A stretch of 64,000 nt of DNA from BP-191 sp035536815 (GTDB lineage: Bacteria > Actinomycetota > Actinomycetes > BP-191): NCBI GenBank assembly GCA_035536815.1, contig DATLNJ010000130.1, forward strand, positions 1 to 64,000, written 5' to 3'. Below are positions 16,139-24,647 of the stretch, piece after piece. Every line of letters starts with the position of its first letter. Positions within the stretch are counted from its first letter, which is position 1. The notes under the pieces were generated by a model. The model was not told the DNA's origin and made no database searches. It saw only the letters and a program-made list of their open reading frames with translations. Position numbers and translations under genes: made by a program.

Positions 16139-16459
16139 ATGACCCGGTACTCGAGTGAACCGGACACTCTCGCCGGACTCCGGCGCTGCCAGGCGCTCGC
16201 AGCTCGCTTGGCCGAGGGCCAGCTGCAGCCGCGCCCTCAGCCGGGTGCCTCGCGGCCGCACAAGCTCGTGCACCGTCCGTCCCCACTCCAGATCGATCGC
16301 CTCATCCGCGAATACGAGGCCGGCGCCACCGCTGCCGCCATTGCGCTGAAGTACGGCATCGTCAAGGGCACCGTGCTGCGACTGCTGCATGAGCGCGGTG
16401 TCGAGGTGCGCAGTCGTGGCTACCGGTCTAGTACGGGTAGGGAGAGTCGAACGTCGTGA
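16139..16459 (+). CDS. Small helix-turn-helix protein
   Basis: A 106-residue basic protein whose C-terminal half, LQIDRLIREYEAGATAAAIA followed by LKYGIVKGTVLRLLHERGVEVRSRG, is the same HTH module found twice in the 14166 gene. The ATG at 16139 is chosen because the preceding frame overlaps the HEPN gene and reads as noise. It is probably a DNA-binding accessory of the HEPN locus or a resolvase fragment without a catalytic domain. Confidence 0.6.
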   Translation: MTRYSSEPDTLAGLRRCQALAARLAEGQLQPRPQPGASRPHKLVHRPSPLQIDRLIREYEAGATAAAIALKYGIVKGTVLRLLHERGVEVRSRGYRSSTGRESRTS

Positions 16460-16465
16460 AGCGAT

Positions 16466-16702
16466 TCAGGCAGCCTGTTCGAGGTTGGTCAGGCGCTGGT
16501 CGATGACACGGTCACGTACCTCGATCTCCTTGTGCAAATCATCGATCGCTTCGCCCACGCCAGCGAAGCCGCTGTCTACCTTGGCTTCTAGGCGATCAAC
16601 TTTTGTCTCAAGGCGGTCGATCCGGGCACTTAGCCGCTCCTCCGTCTGGGAGACAGTAGCCCCGATGAACTGCTTGAGATCTTCTAGTTGTTCGTCTTGC
16701 AT
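16466..16702 (-). CDS. Short coiled-coil protein
   Basis: A 78-residue acidic protein made almost entirely of heptads: TVSQTEERLSARIDRLETKV, DRLEAKVDSGFAGVGEAIDD, LHKEIEVRDRVIDQRL. It should form a long parallel coiled coil. Similar short proteins are common beside toxin and phage-related genes but have no fixed function. The ATG at 16702 starts the coherent coil; the upstream 28 in-frame residues overlap AT-rich promoter-like DNA. Confidence 0.6.
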   Translation of the reverse strand: MQDEQLEDLKQFIGATVSQTEERLSARIDRLETKVDRLEAKVDSGFAGVGEAIDDLHKEIEVRDRVIDQRLTNLEQAA

Positions 16703-16844
16703 ATCATATACTAATGTATCGCGATGCGGCGCCGTCACCAAGACTGTCCTGTATCGTCCTGGTGTAACGCTAACGGCGTGCGCCACTAGGGCTGCTCCTC
16801 TGCGCGTTCCCGGAGTTCGTCAGATTGCATGGAGGGGGACACTT

Positions 16845-17090
16845 ATGCCGCCGACGGTCGAAGTAGTCAACCAGTGGTGTCGTCGCTGCGGGATGGACAC
16901 CCCACACCGCAAGTACGTCTTCTTTCAGCCAGGGGGGCCCATCTACTCGTATAAGTGCGAGAGGCATCCAACAGGCGGCGCTAGCGGCACAACGGCTCGC
17001 GAGGTTCTCGTGGTTCTGGCGGTCGCACTTGTTCGCCTCACAATCGCAGCAGTTCTAGTCGTTATCGTCGTAAGGTCCTGGGCGCGCTAG
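16845..17090 (+). CDS. Small zinc-binding membrane protein
   Basis: An 81-residue protein. It has an N-terminal CRRCGMDTPH and KCERH pair that looks like a zinc knuckle, and a single hydrophobic helix near the C-terminus (VLVVLAVALVRLTIAAVLVV) followed by a basic end. The ATG at 16845 has an excellent GGAGGGGG site. Function unknown. Confidence 0.65.
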   Translation: MPPTVEVVNQWCRRCGMDTPHRKYVFFQPGGPIYSYKCERHPTGGASGTTAREVLVVLAVALVRLTIAAVLVVIVVRSWAR

Positions 17091-17110
17091 GGCTCGCCAA
17101 GTACGCCAAG

Positions 17111-18193
17111 TCAATCTATGTCTCTCAATCGCCGGCGTACACGCCGGAAGTGACGACTTAACATTACGGCCGTCAGTGCAACAAGGAGCACACGGTTCAC
17201 AGGTAAATGGCGACGACGGTCACTTTCTACTACTAGATCGGTACGCGCGCCACCGTTGCGGCTTACCCCGCTGCCCTCGCCGGACTTAGACGCCGCCCGA
17301 ACGCGTATGGGGGAAGAGCCAGAAGTTAACAGCAAGCCCAGGAGAGCGCCTAATGACACCAACACAACGTCCGATGCACGCTCTACCATGTCACGCTTCC
17401 AGTTGTGCTGAAAGGTTCCGCCCACACTCATATCTTTTTTAATGTCCACCTCCCAGATTCGTGACCGAAGTGGTTCGCTACCTGAACGTGCGATAGCGTC
17501 TGGGAACAGCTCCTGAAAGGAATGCCCAGGTGGCAGTTCAACAACCAGCTCGGGCCGATTGACCTCTCCGCGCGGGTTTCGACCAAGGCCGAATTGTCTT
17601 ACCTCCTCATCCTCATCTAACAGCGGCGGCGGCAGCTGCCGCGGCTCAAAAGCAGTCGTTTCGAACCTAAAGTAGTAAAGGCCAAAGCCAAGACGCTGGA
17701 GCAGATTGGGATGTGACGGCAGAACTATCGATAGAGACATACTGGTTACGCCATGGTTGTCATTCGGCGGTCCTGGCGGTTCCAACGGGACCACGACTTT
17801 TCCGTGCTCGTCAGCATCCGAGCGCAGAGTGAGCACCCGCAGACCTAAGGATCCAGACACCGTGCGCACATCAGGATCCCTAGATCCTTCCGGCACGTGG
17901 ATCACGACGCTACATGACGGCACCAAACTATCCTCCGTCAAGAGGAGATCAATTTGCATTCCCCACGTCTTATGATATCGGTAAATATCGTAAGTAAGAT
18001 CCTCTAGCTCGAGCTGACGCTTGGCCGGACCCTTGCATCGATAGCCGACACCAAACGTTGGCTGGACCCCCAAGACGCTTCTTGGCGCCGTCTTGCTATA
18101 GCCATCAACAATAGTTATACATAAACCTCCGACCGCGATGAGCAGGCACACGCATATGCCGATGCCACGAGGAGCGGGCAATCGTGGTCGCAT
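17111..18193 (-). CDS. Membrane-anchored protein, unknown
   Basis: A 360-residue protein. It has an N-terminal transmembrane helix (GIGICVCLLIAVGGLCITIV), a large extracytoplasmic beta-rich region, a second helix near residue 280 (DVVLVSLGALLGLLLTSG) and a basic C-terminal tail with a third weak hydrophobic patch. No domain is recognised. ATG 18193 and GTG 18202 are both possible starts. Codon use is less GC-biased than in the flanking chromosome, fitting acquired DNA. Confidence 0.6.
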   Translation of the reverse strand: MRPRLPAPRGIGICVCLLIAVGGLCITIVDGYSKTAPRSVLGVQPTFGVGYRCKGPAKRQLELEDLTYDIYRYHKTWGMQIDLLLTEDSLVPSCSVVIHVPEGSRDPDVRTVSGSLGLRVLTLRSDADEHGKVVVPLEPPGPPNDNHGVTSMSLSIVLPSHPNLLQRLGFGLYYFRFETTAFEPRQLPPPLLDEDEEVRQFGLGRNPRGEVNRPELVVELPPGHSFQELFPDAIARSGSEPLRSRIWEVDIKKDMSVGGTFQHNWKRDMVERASDVVLVSLGALLGLLLTSGSSPIRVRAASKSGEGSGVSRNGGARTDLVVESDRRRHLPVNRVLLVALTAVMLSRHFRRVRRRLRDID

Positions 18194-18383
18194 AGACTTC
18201 ACTTCCGATGGAGGAACTCATGGTCCGGTGACCGTAGGCTGAACCAGGCGCTGGAGCTTGCAGGATGAAGGGTCCACGAGGGGTTCTCGCAGAGTGATAC
18301 CTTTTGCAGAACCGGGAGTGCCCTATCGAGTGCGCTGCTGGCGCCGTCCAGTTGGGCCATCGGACACTTGCTCAAGGGCGCCG

Positions 18384-19451
18384 TCATTCTCTGACGCTAG
18401 GTTCCAAGTGGAAGATTCCGGGAACCGCGACGACCTCGGGTCCCCCGGGCACGAACGGTAGTTTACGCCAAAGCCGAAGGATTCCGGCCAGAGGCAACTC
18501 GACAACGTAATACGCCCCGTACGCGCCCAGCGCAACCAAGAGGGACAGGCCAAACGCTGTGATCGCTACAAATACAACCAGCCCCACTCCTACGTGCCCC
18601 AACCACAGCGCCAGAACGAGTGGCACCAGCAACCGCACGTCGACGCCAAAGTAGTTCGTATCGCTGAGCCAGGTCGGGCGCCATGATGGGTCCGGGTGGA
18701 GGAACGGCCAGCCCCATGTCAGGTCGCCGTGGAGGATGTCACCGGTAACACCCCCACCCAACGCGAGGGCGAGGATCACAGTCGGGATCGTGACGAGCAC
18801 GTACCCGACGCGCTTAAGCGGGGACCCGGTCAGGAATAGCGTAAACACGCTGACAGCGGCCCACATCATCCATCGCCGCAGGAACGGCACGCCGAGTTCG
18901 CCCATGGCGTTGCGGAAGATGCGATCAGCCTCTGTGCGATCTAGCGGGCCAGTCGCCCCACCAGGGAACAACGCCTTGTTCTGCACTAATGCATCGTGGA
19001 GTATGGCCGCCGGCGTGTGAGTGCCGTCCCGCGGAACCAGCCAGGCGGCAAAACTCGGCACTGAGGCAAGGTCGGTAGTGAAGCTGTTGAGGTCGCTCGG
19101 GACAACGATTTGAGGTGCTGCCTTACCGCGTTCTGTGTAGCTAAACTTCGTTTTGAGGCAATAGTTGGCGCTGCCGTCCGCGACTCTGACCAGTTCATAG
19201 ACAGCCGCCGCGTTACCCGCCTCGTTACGAAACCCGCCCATGCCCGACTCCCCCGTCAGGAAGGTGCGTCTGCTCTTCCAGACGCCGCACTGCCACGGTA
19301 CGCCGCCGGCCGCAGCCGTGGCTACCGGTCTTCCTGAGGCTGGTCCGGCGGGTGCTCGGTCGCCTGTTTCGGCCAGCCGTTGCTCCGCCAGCAGCAGAAG
19401 CGCCTTCGTCAACTTGTCTGTGTCTAGCTCTGGCGGCACTACGCTCGACAT
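18384..19451 (-). CDS. DUF1353 protein with C-terminal membrane helices
   Basis: Residues about 95-200 carry the DUF1353 signature: TTDLASVPSFAAWLVP, AAILHDALVQ, DRTEADRIFRNAMGELGV and RRWMMWAAV. DUF1353 is common in phages and mobile elements and is of uncertain function; the His/Asp pattern suggests a hydrolase-like site. About five hydrophobic helices follow, which is unusual for this family. The start is uncertain: ATG 19451 and GTG 19469 are in frame. 181 nt separate it from the next gene downstream, with nothing recognisable in them. Confidence 0.65.
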   Translation of the reverse strand: MSSVVPPELDTDKLTKALLLLAEQRLAETGDRAPAGPASGRPVATAAAGGVPWQCGVWKSRRTFLTGESGMGGFRNEAGNAAAVYELVRVADGSANYCLKTKFSYTERGKAAPQIVVPSDLNSFTTDLASVPSFAAWLVPRDGTHTPAAILHDALVQNKALFPGGATGPLDRTEADRIFRNAMGELGVPFLRRWMMWAAVSVFTLFLTGSPLKRVGYVLVTIPTVILALALGGGVTGDILHGDLTWGWPFLHPDPSWRPTWLSDTNYFGVDVRLLVPLVLALWLGHVGVGLVVFVAITAFGLSLLVALGAYGAYYVVELPLAGILRLWRKLPFVPGGPEVVAVPGIFHLEPSVRE

Positions 19452-19528
19452 CTGGGCACACGTGGCCACGTATATCCCGCTTTGTCCTGTACCTTCTCGA
19501 CGACAAGGGGACGAGAGGGGTCCAACAG

Positions 19529-20599
19529 GTGGCTAGGTACGGCTTCCGTCTGTTCGAGGTCGAACTTCGAGAGAAGCTTGGGCGCAAGGCCAGGGACTTC
19601 AGTGAGGCAGGCGGTGAGCACTACGGCACGATGGTCGAGCGCCTGCTGAAGACGCGCCTGGCCGGCCAGAAACTGGTCGGCTACCCCTCGACCGGCTCAG
19701 ACGAGGATGGAAGTCCCGACGAGCAACTCGCGCACCGTAACAAGCCCGCGCTGCTCGTTGATGACGTGCTGCGAACCGGGACCGTCGTGCGGTGGAGAGC
19801 GCAGTACGGTCGGTACAGCGACTTCGACATCGGGCTGGGCCTTCCTGGCGCTCCGGATGCCGACCTTCGGGACGTGGCTCCGACTCGCGGCTTCAGGGTG
19901 GTCCTCAACCTGCCAGCCAAGGGAACCAAGGGCGTCCTAGCGGTCGAGGACATCAGTCGGAGTTGCCCCGTCGTCATGCTCGCGCGGTGGCTGAAGCAGG
20001 TGTCGCAGGATGACGTCGCCCACCGAGCCGCGGAAGCATTCAATAAGGGTGGAACCAAGTACGAGGACGAGGCAACAGCAATCGCCGATGCGCCTTGGTG
20101 GCGCCTGGCCGCGAAGCCCATGGCGGACGAGGAACACCTTCGTAAGTTGATCGAAGACGGTAAACTTGAGCGGATTCAACTGATCCGGAAGGGGTCCAGC
20201 GTGGCGAGGACTCCGGATACCCGCGAGATGGAGCTCACTATTCGCGCCTTGTCGCAGAAGAAGCAGCGAGACCTCGACAAGATCGTGACTCGGTGGTTCC
20301 AGCAGAGGAGTCAGGAGGTAGACGGGCCACCACCGACTGATGCAGAGGGCGCCAAGGACCTTTCGGCGCTACTCGGAGAAGAGGTCGAGGCTCTGGGCTT
20401 CGACGATGGCTACGTCGTGATCAATGACGGTAGCAAGAAGCAGATCAGCCCCAGCCGTCTCTCTGACTACTTCGTCTACGCCCTCTCGAACGACCGCCAG
20501 CCCTCCGACCTCGCGTTCTACGAGGCGGTCGGCGGCCAGCACAAGCGGATCGCGAGGGCCACACAGACGGATGGCCTGGAGTGGCCTAGCATCCTCTGA
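19529..20599 (+). CDS. Unknown soluble protein of a two-gene accessory unit
   Basis: The 356-residue product has no recognisable domain. It begins VARYGFRLFEVELREKLG and alternates beta-rich (LLVDDVLRTGTVVRWRAQYG, FRVVLNLPAKGTKGVLAVED) and helical charged segments (KKQRDLDKIVTRWFQQRSQE). The GTG at 19529 is chosen because GAGAGGGG precedes it and the frame further up reads as noise. Twenty bases after its stop is the start of a four-helix membrane protein, so they form an operon. Soluble-effector plus membrane-protein pairs of this size are a common abortive-infection layout, but nothing here proves that. Confidence 0.6.
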   Translation: MARYGFRLFEVELREKLGRKARDFSEAGGEHYGTMVERLLKTRLAGQKLVGYPSTGSDEDGSPDEQLAHRNKPALLVDDVLRTGTVVRWRAQYGRYSDFDIGLGLPGAPDADLRDVAPTRGFRVVLNLPAKGTKGVLAVEDISRSCPVVMLARWLKQVSQDDVAHRAAEAFNKGGTKYEDEATAIADAPWWRLAAKPMADEEHLRKLIEDGKLERIQLIRKGSSVARTPDTREMELTIRALSQKKQRDLDKIVTRWFQQRSQEVDGPPPTDAEGAKDLSALLGEEVEALGFDDGYVVINDGSKKQISPSRLSDYFVYALSNDRQPSDLAFYEAVGGQHKRIARATQTDGLEWPSIL

Positions 20600-20618
20600 G
20601 TGTGGGAGGAGCTGGACG

Positions 20619-21203
20619 ATGAGCGGACTGCGCTTCGACGTGACGCCGTTGCTCCGTGGGCACTGGAAAGGCCTGACCGACGGTCGGTTCCCTAAGTACC
20701 ACCCTGACTGGCTCGCTCGCGGCATCCTCTGCATCCCGGCGGTTCTGGCGATCGCCGCGGTAGCTCTGGACTGGAAGTTGGCCTCGCCGACGCCTCTGCT
20801 GTCAGCTGTCGCGCTGCTGGCGGGGGCTCTCGTAGGGTCTTTCGGGAGCCTCTCGACGCTCCGCCTGAAGCTGGCCGACTGGGGCGACCGGGACGACACG
20901 GCTTTTCAAGTTCAGAAGGATATGATCGATGAGACGGTCGCACACCTTCTCACGGCCGCTCTCTTCTGCGCAGTTACGGCCCTGATGTTAGTTATCGGGA
21001 CGAATACCGCCAATCACAAAGGTGAGGTCACCGGCTCCCTCGGCGCCATCATCATCGGGCTAGCAAGTTACGTATTCCTGGTATTCGTGCTGATACTCCC
21101 ACGCCTCTACGCAGCGTACGTCGAGATCAACAACGTTCGGGATCGGCTTAGCGGCTTCTCGCGCGGGCGCTTCGATCGCGACGATATATCGAGCCATTCC
21201 TAA
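20619..21203 (+). CDS. Four-helix membrane protein of the two-gene unit
   Basis: The 194-residue product has hydrophobic helices at about 34-52, 58-77, 108-127 and 137-160, with a charged loop (KLADWGDRDDTAFQVQKDMID) and a charged C-terminal tail. It has a GGGAGGAG ribosome site and lies immediately after the unknown 356-residue protein. Family not recognised. If the pair is a defence or toxin unit, this would be the membrane effector or anchor. Confidence 0.6.
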   Translation: MSGLRFDVTPLLRGHWKGLTDGRFPKYHPDWLARGILCIPAVLAIAAVALDWKLASPTPLLSAVALLAGALVGSFGSLSTLRLKLADWGDRDDTAFQVQKDMIDETVAHLLTAALFCAVTALMLVIGTNTANHKGEVTGSLGAIIIGLASYVFLVFVLILPRLYAAYVEINNVRDRLSGFSRGRFDRDDISSHS

Positions 21204-21214
21204 ACAGCGACGCG

Positions 21215-21487
21215 CTACTGATATGATTCGTGAAGCCACTTCGAGCAGTCGGCGTTGAAGCCGGTCCAGGCTCGCGCTCGGCCAGTGACGTCGATAACCA
21301 AAAGTTCGTCGTCTGTGTCCATGAACCGCTGCAAGTGATCCCGAATGGCGGCAGGAGTGTGGTTGCATACGACTATCCACGTTGAGTCTAAGCAGTGCCA
21401 CCACGGTCCTAGCTTCTTGATCGCATCGATCAAGGTTGCATAGTCCTTCTGTCGGTTTAAATCATACCCAATCATTAACGTTGCCAT
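21215..21487 (-). CDS. Solitary Cas2/VapD-like protein
   Basis: The 90-residue protein has the compact ferredoxin-like layout of Cas2/VapD-type proteins. The first strand, TLMIGYDLNRQKDYATLIDAI, carries the Asp after a hydrophobic strand. KKLGPWWHCLDSTWIVVCN and DELLVIDVTGRARAWTG follow. Small proteins of this kind, often annotated SinR-like, occur outside CRISPR loci, and relatives include RNases and toxins. No CRISPR array or Cas1 is present in the window. It is convergent with the 19.5-21.2 kb pair, ending 11 nt away. Confidence 0.65.
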   Translation of the reverse strand: MATLMIGYDLNRQKDYATLIDAIKKLGPWWHCLDSTWIVVCNHTPAAIRDHLQRFMDTDDELLVIDVTGRARAWTGFNADCSKWLHESYQ

Positions 21488-21688
21488 CGTACGCTCCTAT
21501 GACGTGAGGCTCTTGATGCTCTCTCCAGGCGACAGCCAAAGCGCCACGCTGCCCCGGGGCTGACGGCACCGCTGATCCCGCTCTGGTTGTGGCGACGGCA
21601 CGCGGCGTCAACTCCGCTTCCCGCGCCACTGACCGTTGTTGTTTCAGGAGCGAGGCCTCTCGCCGCGTCGGCGTCTCGACGTAGGAGT

Positions 21689-22221
21689 TCACCGAGGCCT
21701 ACGCCCACTGTACTGATAGTCATGAGCCGAGTCGCCCAGATCGCGGAGGAGCCCCGGCAGCACAGTAGCCAAGCGCTTTCGCTGCTCCTTCGTGGCGGCA
21801 AGCGGCAGCGTTAGGCAGTCGCCCGAGTCATAGCGGAACTCGATACGCGACGCTGCCGGCACCAGATCGTCAGGCAGGTTCTCCCACGCGCTGTCAGAAT
21901 TGACACTCCCGTCAGAGGACGCAGGGATGGTCACGCTGATCAACGAGCGTCGCGCCCACGATCGAGCTGAGGCCGTCGAACGGGCGTCACCGGAGTAGTC
22001 GACCCCACGTGTTCCCTTGAGATCAAGCATGCAGATTCGGTCGGGCGTCAAGGCGACGACGCGACCATGCATCCCGTCATCCTCCTTGTTGGCGACCGCA
22101 TCTAGATACCGCACCTCGGCGTCCTGAACTAGCAGGTAGAGCCGCGCGACCACGTGTAGTGGCGGCTCCACGGCACGTTCAGTACTGCGTTGATCTGATC
22201 CATCAGATCGCTGAGCGTCAT
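21689..22221 (-). pseudogene. Frameshifted unknown protein gene
   Basis: From ATG 22221, with an AGGAGGTGG ribosome site, the frame reads TLSDLMDQINAVLNVPWSRH and stops after about 30 codons. In the neighbouring frame, coding continues as ARLYLLVQDAEVRYLDAVAN, RICMLDLKGTRGVDYSG and a C-terminal VLPGLLRDLGDSAHDY. The two halves join if one base was lost near 22146-22150. The combined product would be about 177 residues and is not a named family. It lies first in a row of three minus-strand frameshifted genes. Confidence 0.6.
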
Positions 22222-22284
22222 GTTTCCACCTCCTCAGCGCGTCCGCCCGACGGCGACACGAGGCCCGCCGGGCATATGCACGTG

Positions 22285-22531
22285 TTACTTCCGGTCGCGC
22301 GGCGGGTTTGGGTCGTTGCCGGGATAAATCGTGTCCTTGTCGCGGATCTTCCCGTGGCGGCCGTGGATGAACAGCTCGCCGCCGCCAGCGTTCTCGACGA
22401 TGCCGCGGCCGCGCTCGATCGCCTCCGCCTGCGTGACGTGGTGTGAACTCGCCCGGCTGGCAGCGGGCTTGACCACGTTCCATCCACCGTCCGGGTCAGG
22501 CACCACTGTGCCGGTTGCCGTCTTTGCTCAT
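22285..22531 (-). pseudogene. Frameshifted DUF2188 gene
   Basis: The ATG at 22531 opens SKDGNRH, the usual DUF2188 start, then runs into a stop after four more codons. The rest of the family pattern (VVPDPDGGWNVVKPAASRAS, THHVTQ-like region, EAIERGRGIVENAGGGEL, IHGRHGKIRDKDT) lies one frame away. Removing a single A near 22508 restores the frame to about 82 residues. A GTG at 22506 could give a shortened product lacking the conserved first strand. DUF2188 proteins are small and of unknown function. Confidence 0.65.
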
Positions 22532-22565
22532 CTAAAGCCTCCACTAGTTTGATTGCAATCGGCGG

Positions 22566-22848
22566 TTAGTACCGCGGCAGCGCGAGCAGGTTGTTCGTCC
22601 ACTGGCCATCCGCATACGTGCGGAGGTAGGGCGGCGACCCGTCGACCACGCCCACCCGCACGCGGTCGACGCCGTTGACCGCGTGCGACGTTCGCCGAAC
22701 TCGCGCGCAGCCACTCGACGATTTGCTGCCGGGTGTTCTCGCCGGTTTTGCCGCTGTCGTCGGAATTGCGCCACCGGACGGCGGCGATGTGCTCGTGGTC
22801 ACTCGCGTTACTGGGTTCCATGTGAACTGCGTAGATGTCGATTGCCAT
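22566..22848 (-). pseudogene. Frameshifted DUF3892 gene
   Basis: The ATG at 22848, with a GGAGG site, starts AIDIYAVHMEPSNASDHEHI, AAVRWRNSDDSGKTGENTR and QQIVEWLRASSANVA, which matches the first half of DUF3892. The second half, VRVGVVDGSPPYLRTYADGQ then WTNNLLALPRY and a TAA, lies in the next frame. One extra base around 22675-22705 explains the split. The intact product would be about 93 residues. DUF3892 is a small domain of unknown function seen in accessory regions. Confidence 0.7.
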
Positions 22849-22988
22849 GTCGCCTCCAGCGACTCGGGCTGCACGGCCGTGCAGTTGGAGTGGCGAGGCG
22901 TGCGAGTGAAGGTTCACCCACCCGGCTGAGTCACAGGCTGCCAGGTGGTGGGGTTCACTGACGACGCCTCTGTAGACAGGGGATGGGC

Positions 22989-23096
22989 AAACGCGAGGCC
23001 CTCACCCCGCCAGGTGGGGGTCTCGTGCGTTACGCGGGCAAGCTGTCGCCTGTGGATGTCACGTCGCGCGCCTCTCCTTCTGTCGACGAGAGGCGG
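22989..23096. terminator. Two hairpins in the gap before the zinc-ribbon operon end
   Basis: Two stem-loops fall in this gene-free gap: GAGGCCCTCACC pairing with GGTGGGGGTCTC (near 22999-23030, two mismatches), and CGCCTCTC pairing with GAGAGGCG (near 23068-23096). Neither is followed by a U tract, as is usual for actinobacterial terminators. They may end the minus-strand operon above. Confidence 0.4.
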
Positions 23097-23216
23097 GAGA
23101 AGGCACCACTCTGTCGGCTAGCAGTCTCACTTGCCGATTGCTAAACGATCCTGGCACGTCAATTGACGGTCCGTCTACCCGACATGCAGCACGGCAGTGG
23201 ACATTCGTGCGCCGTC

Positions 23217-23381
23217 TTACTGGCCGAGCAGCCGCTTGACCTTGTCCGGGTTGGTCGCGAGCAGGAAGGCGCCGCTGATCGCGGCGGCGCTCCAGCCGGC
23301 CTTCCGGGCCGAGTCGTTGAATGCCCCGGTGAGCAGCGCAATTGCACCCAGACTCAGCAACGCCTTGTCGCTGTTGGTCAT
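23217..23381 (-). CDS. 54-residue hydrophobic small protein
   Basis: This short gene encodes TNSDKALLSLGAIALLTGAF, NDSARKAGWSAAAISGAFLL and a basic TNPDKVKRLLGQ end. It has two weakly hydrophobic helices and a lysine-rich tail. The ATG at 23381 is preceded by a strong AGGAGGTGACG site that overlaps the stop of the upstream zinc-ribbon gene, so the two are co-translated. Function unknown; size and layout would suit a membrane-associated peptide. Confidence 0.65.
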   Translation of the reverse strand: MTNSDKALLSLGAIALLTGAFNDSARKAGWSAAAISGAFLLATNPDKVKRLLGQ

Positions 23382-23390
23382 CGTCACCTC

Positions 23391-24446
23391 CTAGAAGAAC
23401 TTCTCGGCGAGCGGGTTGATGAACACCTTGCGCTTGGTGCGCGTCGTACCACCGCAGGCGGCGCAGGTGTGCGTCGTGGTCGGCTCCATCCAGCCCGCCG
23501 TCGGGCTAGTCAACGGCGCCGTGCAGTGGTCGCAGGCCATGGACACGATCGGCTTCCCGTCGGCGAGCGCGCGCTGTACGGCGAGGATGCGAAGCGCGTC
23601 CTCGTCGATGACGACGCCGCTGACCGAGACGGTGCCGTACGTCTCGTCGATCGTTGGCTCACGGTTCGTGTCGCCCTCCCAGGCGTGCACGTGGATGCCG
23701 ATCTCCTCCGGGCGCGTCATGGTCGAGACGATCGCGGCGTTCGAGGGCCACAGCTCCACGGCCGTGTACCGGTCGAGGACAAGGTCGAGCGTCCGTGACG
23801 AGCGGACCGGCGCCGGCGGCCGCGGCAGTCCGAGTTCCGCGTACAGGTCGGCGAGCGGGTTCGAGACTGAGGGTCCGGTGGAGTCGACGAAGTTCCTGCC
23901 GCAGCCATTGCACTGGTGGTTGCGGTGCAGGCGCGTGGCGAACATCAGCTCGTCGATGTGCGTGTCGCCACAGTGCGGGCACTTCAGCGGCACGACCGGA
24001 ACCCCGCTCAACTCGCTGATCGAGCGGGCCTTCGCCGCCATCCCTTCGATCTGGTGCCGGACGCGCCCGTGCACCAGGTCTACAAGGTCGTACGACCCGT
24101 CGATCTCCTTGTGCGCGTCGGCGGTCGGACGCCGGTGGACGTGGATCTTCCCGACCGACGGCGGCGGATCGCCCCACCGCAGCGCCGGCTCGACGACTCC
24201 CCAGATCGCCGTCTCGCCCTTGGCGAGGTCGATCTCGAGGCGGAGGTGGGGCGGGACAGGCTCTTCCCAGGCCGCGGGGCAGGCGTCCATCTTCGAACCG
24301 TCCGGCCGCGATGCCGCCTGGCCGTGGGTCGCACACCAGAACTTCGGCTTGCCGTTCCGGAGCTTGACGTCGGCGCTGATCTTGCACTCGCCGGCGCCGC
24401 GCTTCGACTCCCGCGTGTTGTGCTTGCAGTGCATCATGGTCGCCAT
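23391..24446 (-). CDS. Multi-zinc-ribbon protein, unknown
   Basis: The 351-residue protein has several Cys/His metal sites. An N-terminal cluster has CKHNTRES...CKISADV and FWCATHG, and the central pair is LKCPHCGDTHI with HQCNGCGRNFVD. The C-terminal pair is MACDHCTAPLTSP with HTCAACGGTTR. Beta-rich segments lie between them (RLEIDLAKGETAIWG, GTVSVSGVVIDEDAL). No catalytic domain is recognised; a nucleic-acid or protein scaffold role is plausible. GGGAG lies eight bases before the ATG at 24446. It is divergent from the XRE-ImmA gene, about 200 nt away. Confidence 0.6.
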   Translation of the reverse strand: MATMMHCKHNTRESKRGAGECKISADVKLRNGKPKFWCATHGQAASRPDGSKMDACPAAWEEPVPPHLRLEIDLAKGETAIWGVVEPALRWGDPPPSVGKIHVHRRPTADAHKEIDGSYDLVDLVHGRVRHQIEGMAAKARSISELSGVPVVPLKCPHCGDTHIDELMFATRLHRNHQCNGCGRNFVDSTGPSVSNPLADLYAELGLPRPPAPVRSSRTLDLVLDRYTAVELWPSNAAIVSTMTRPEEIGIHVHAWEGDTNREPTIDETYGTVSVSGVVIDEDALRILAVQRALADGKPIVSMACDHCTAPLTSPTAGWMEPTTTHTCAACGGTTRTKRKVFINPLAEKFF

Positions 24447-24647
24447 GCGGACGACTCCCTTCTGGGCTGCAGCGGGGGTCGGGCGGCGGACCGGCGCGAC
24501 TCACGCGACTGGTGGGAAGGTAGCCGATCTCCTTCACCCTGGCTAGTGGTCACGCGGCGAGTCGCTTACTTTTTTCGCAGAAGTAGCAGATGATGCTTGG
24601 GTACCTCCCGAGCATCCGGCGCTCGGGGGCGAGAAGGAGACATCGCG

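Noticed and set aside
21215..21487. CRISPR-Cas remnant because of the Cas2-like protein
   Set aside because: I see no repeat-spacer array, Cas1 or other Cas gene nearby; solitary Cas2/VapD-like proteins are common outside CRISPR loci.
21462..21692. 76-codon frame between the Cas2-like gene and the frameshifted gene
   Set aside because: It has a GTGA junction but no ribosome site or recognisable motif and overlaps the Cas2-like gene; I treat the 200-nt gap as non-coding.
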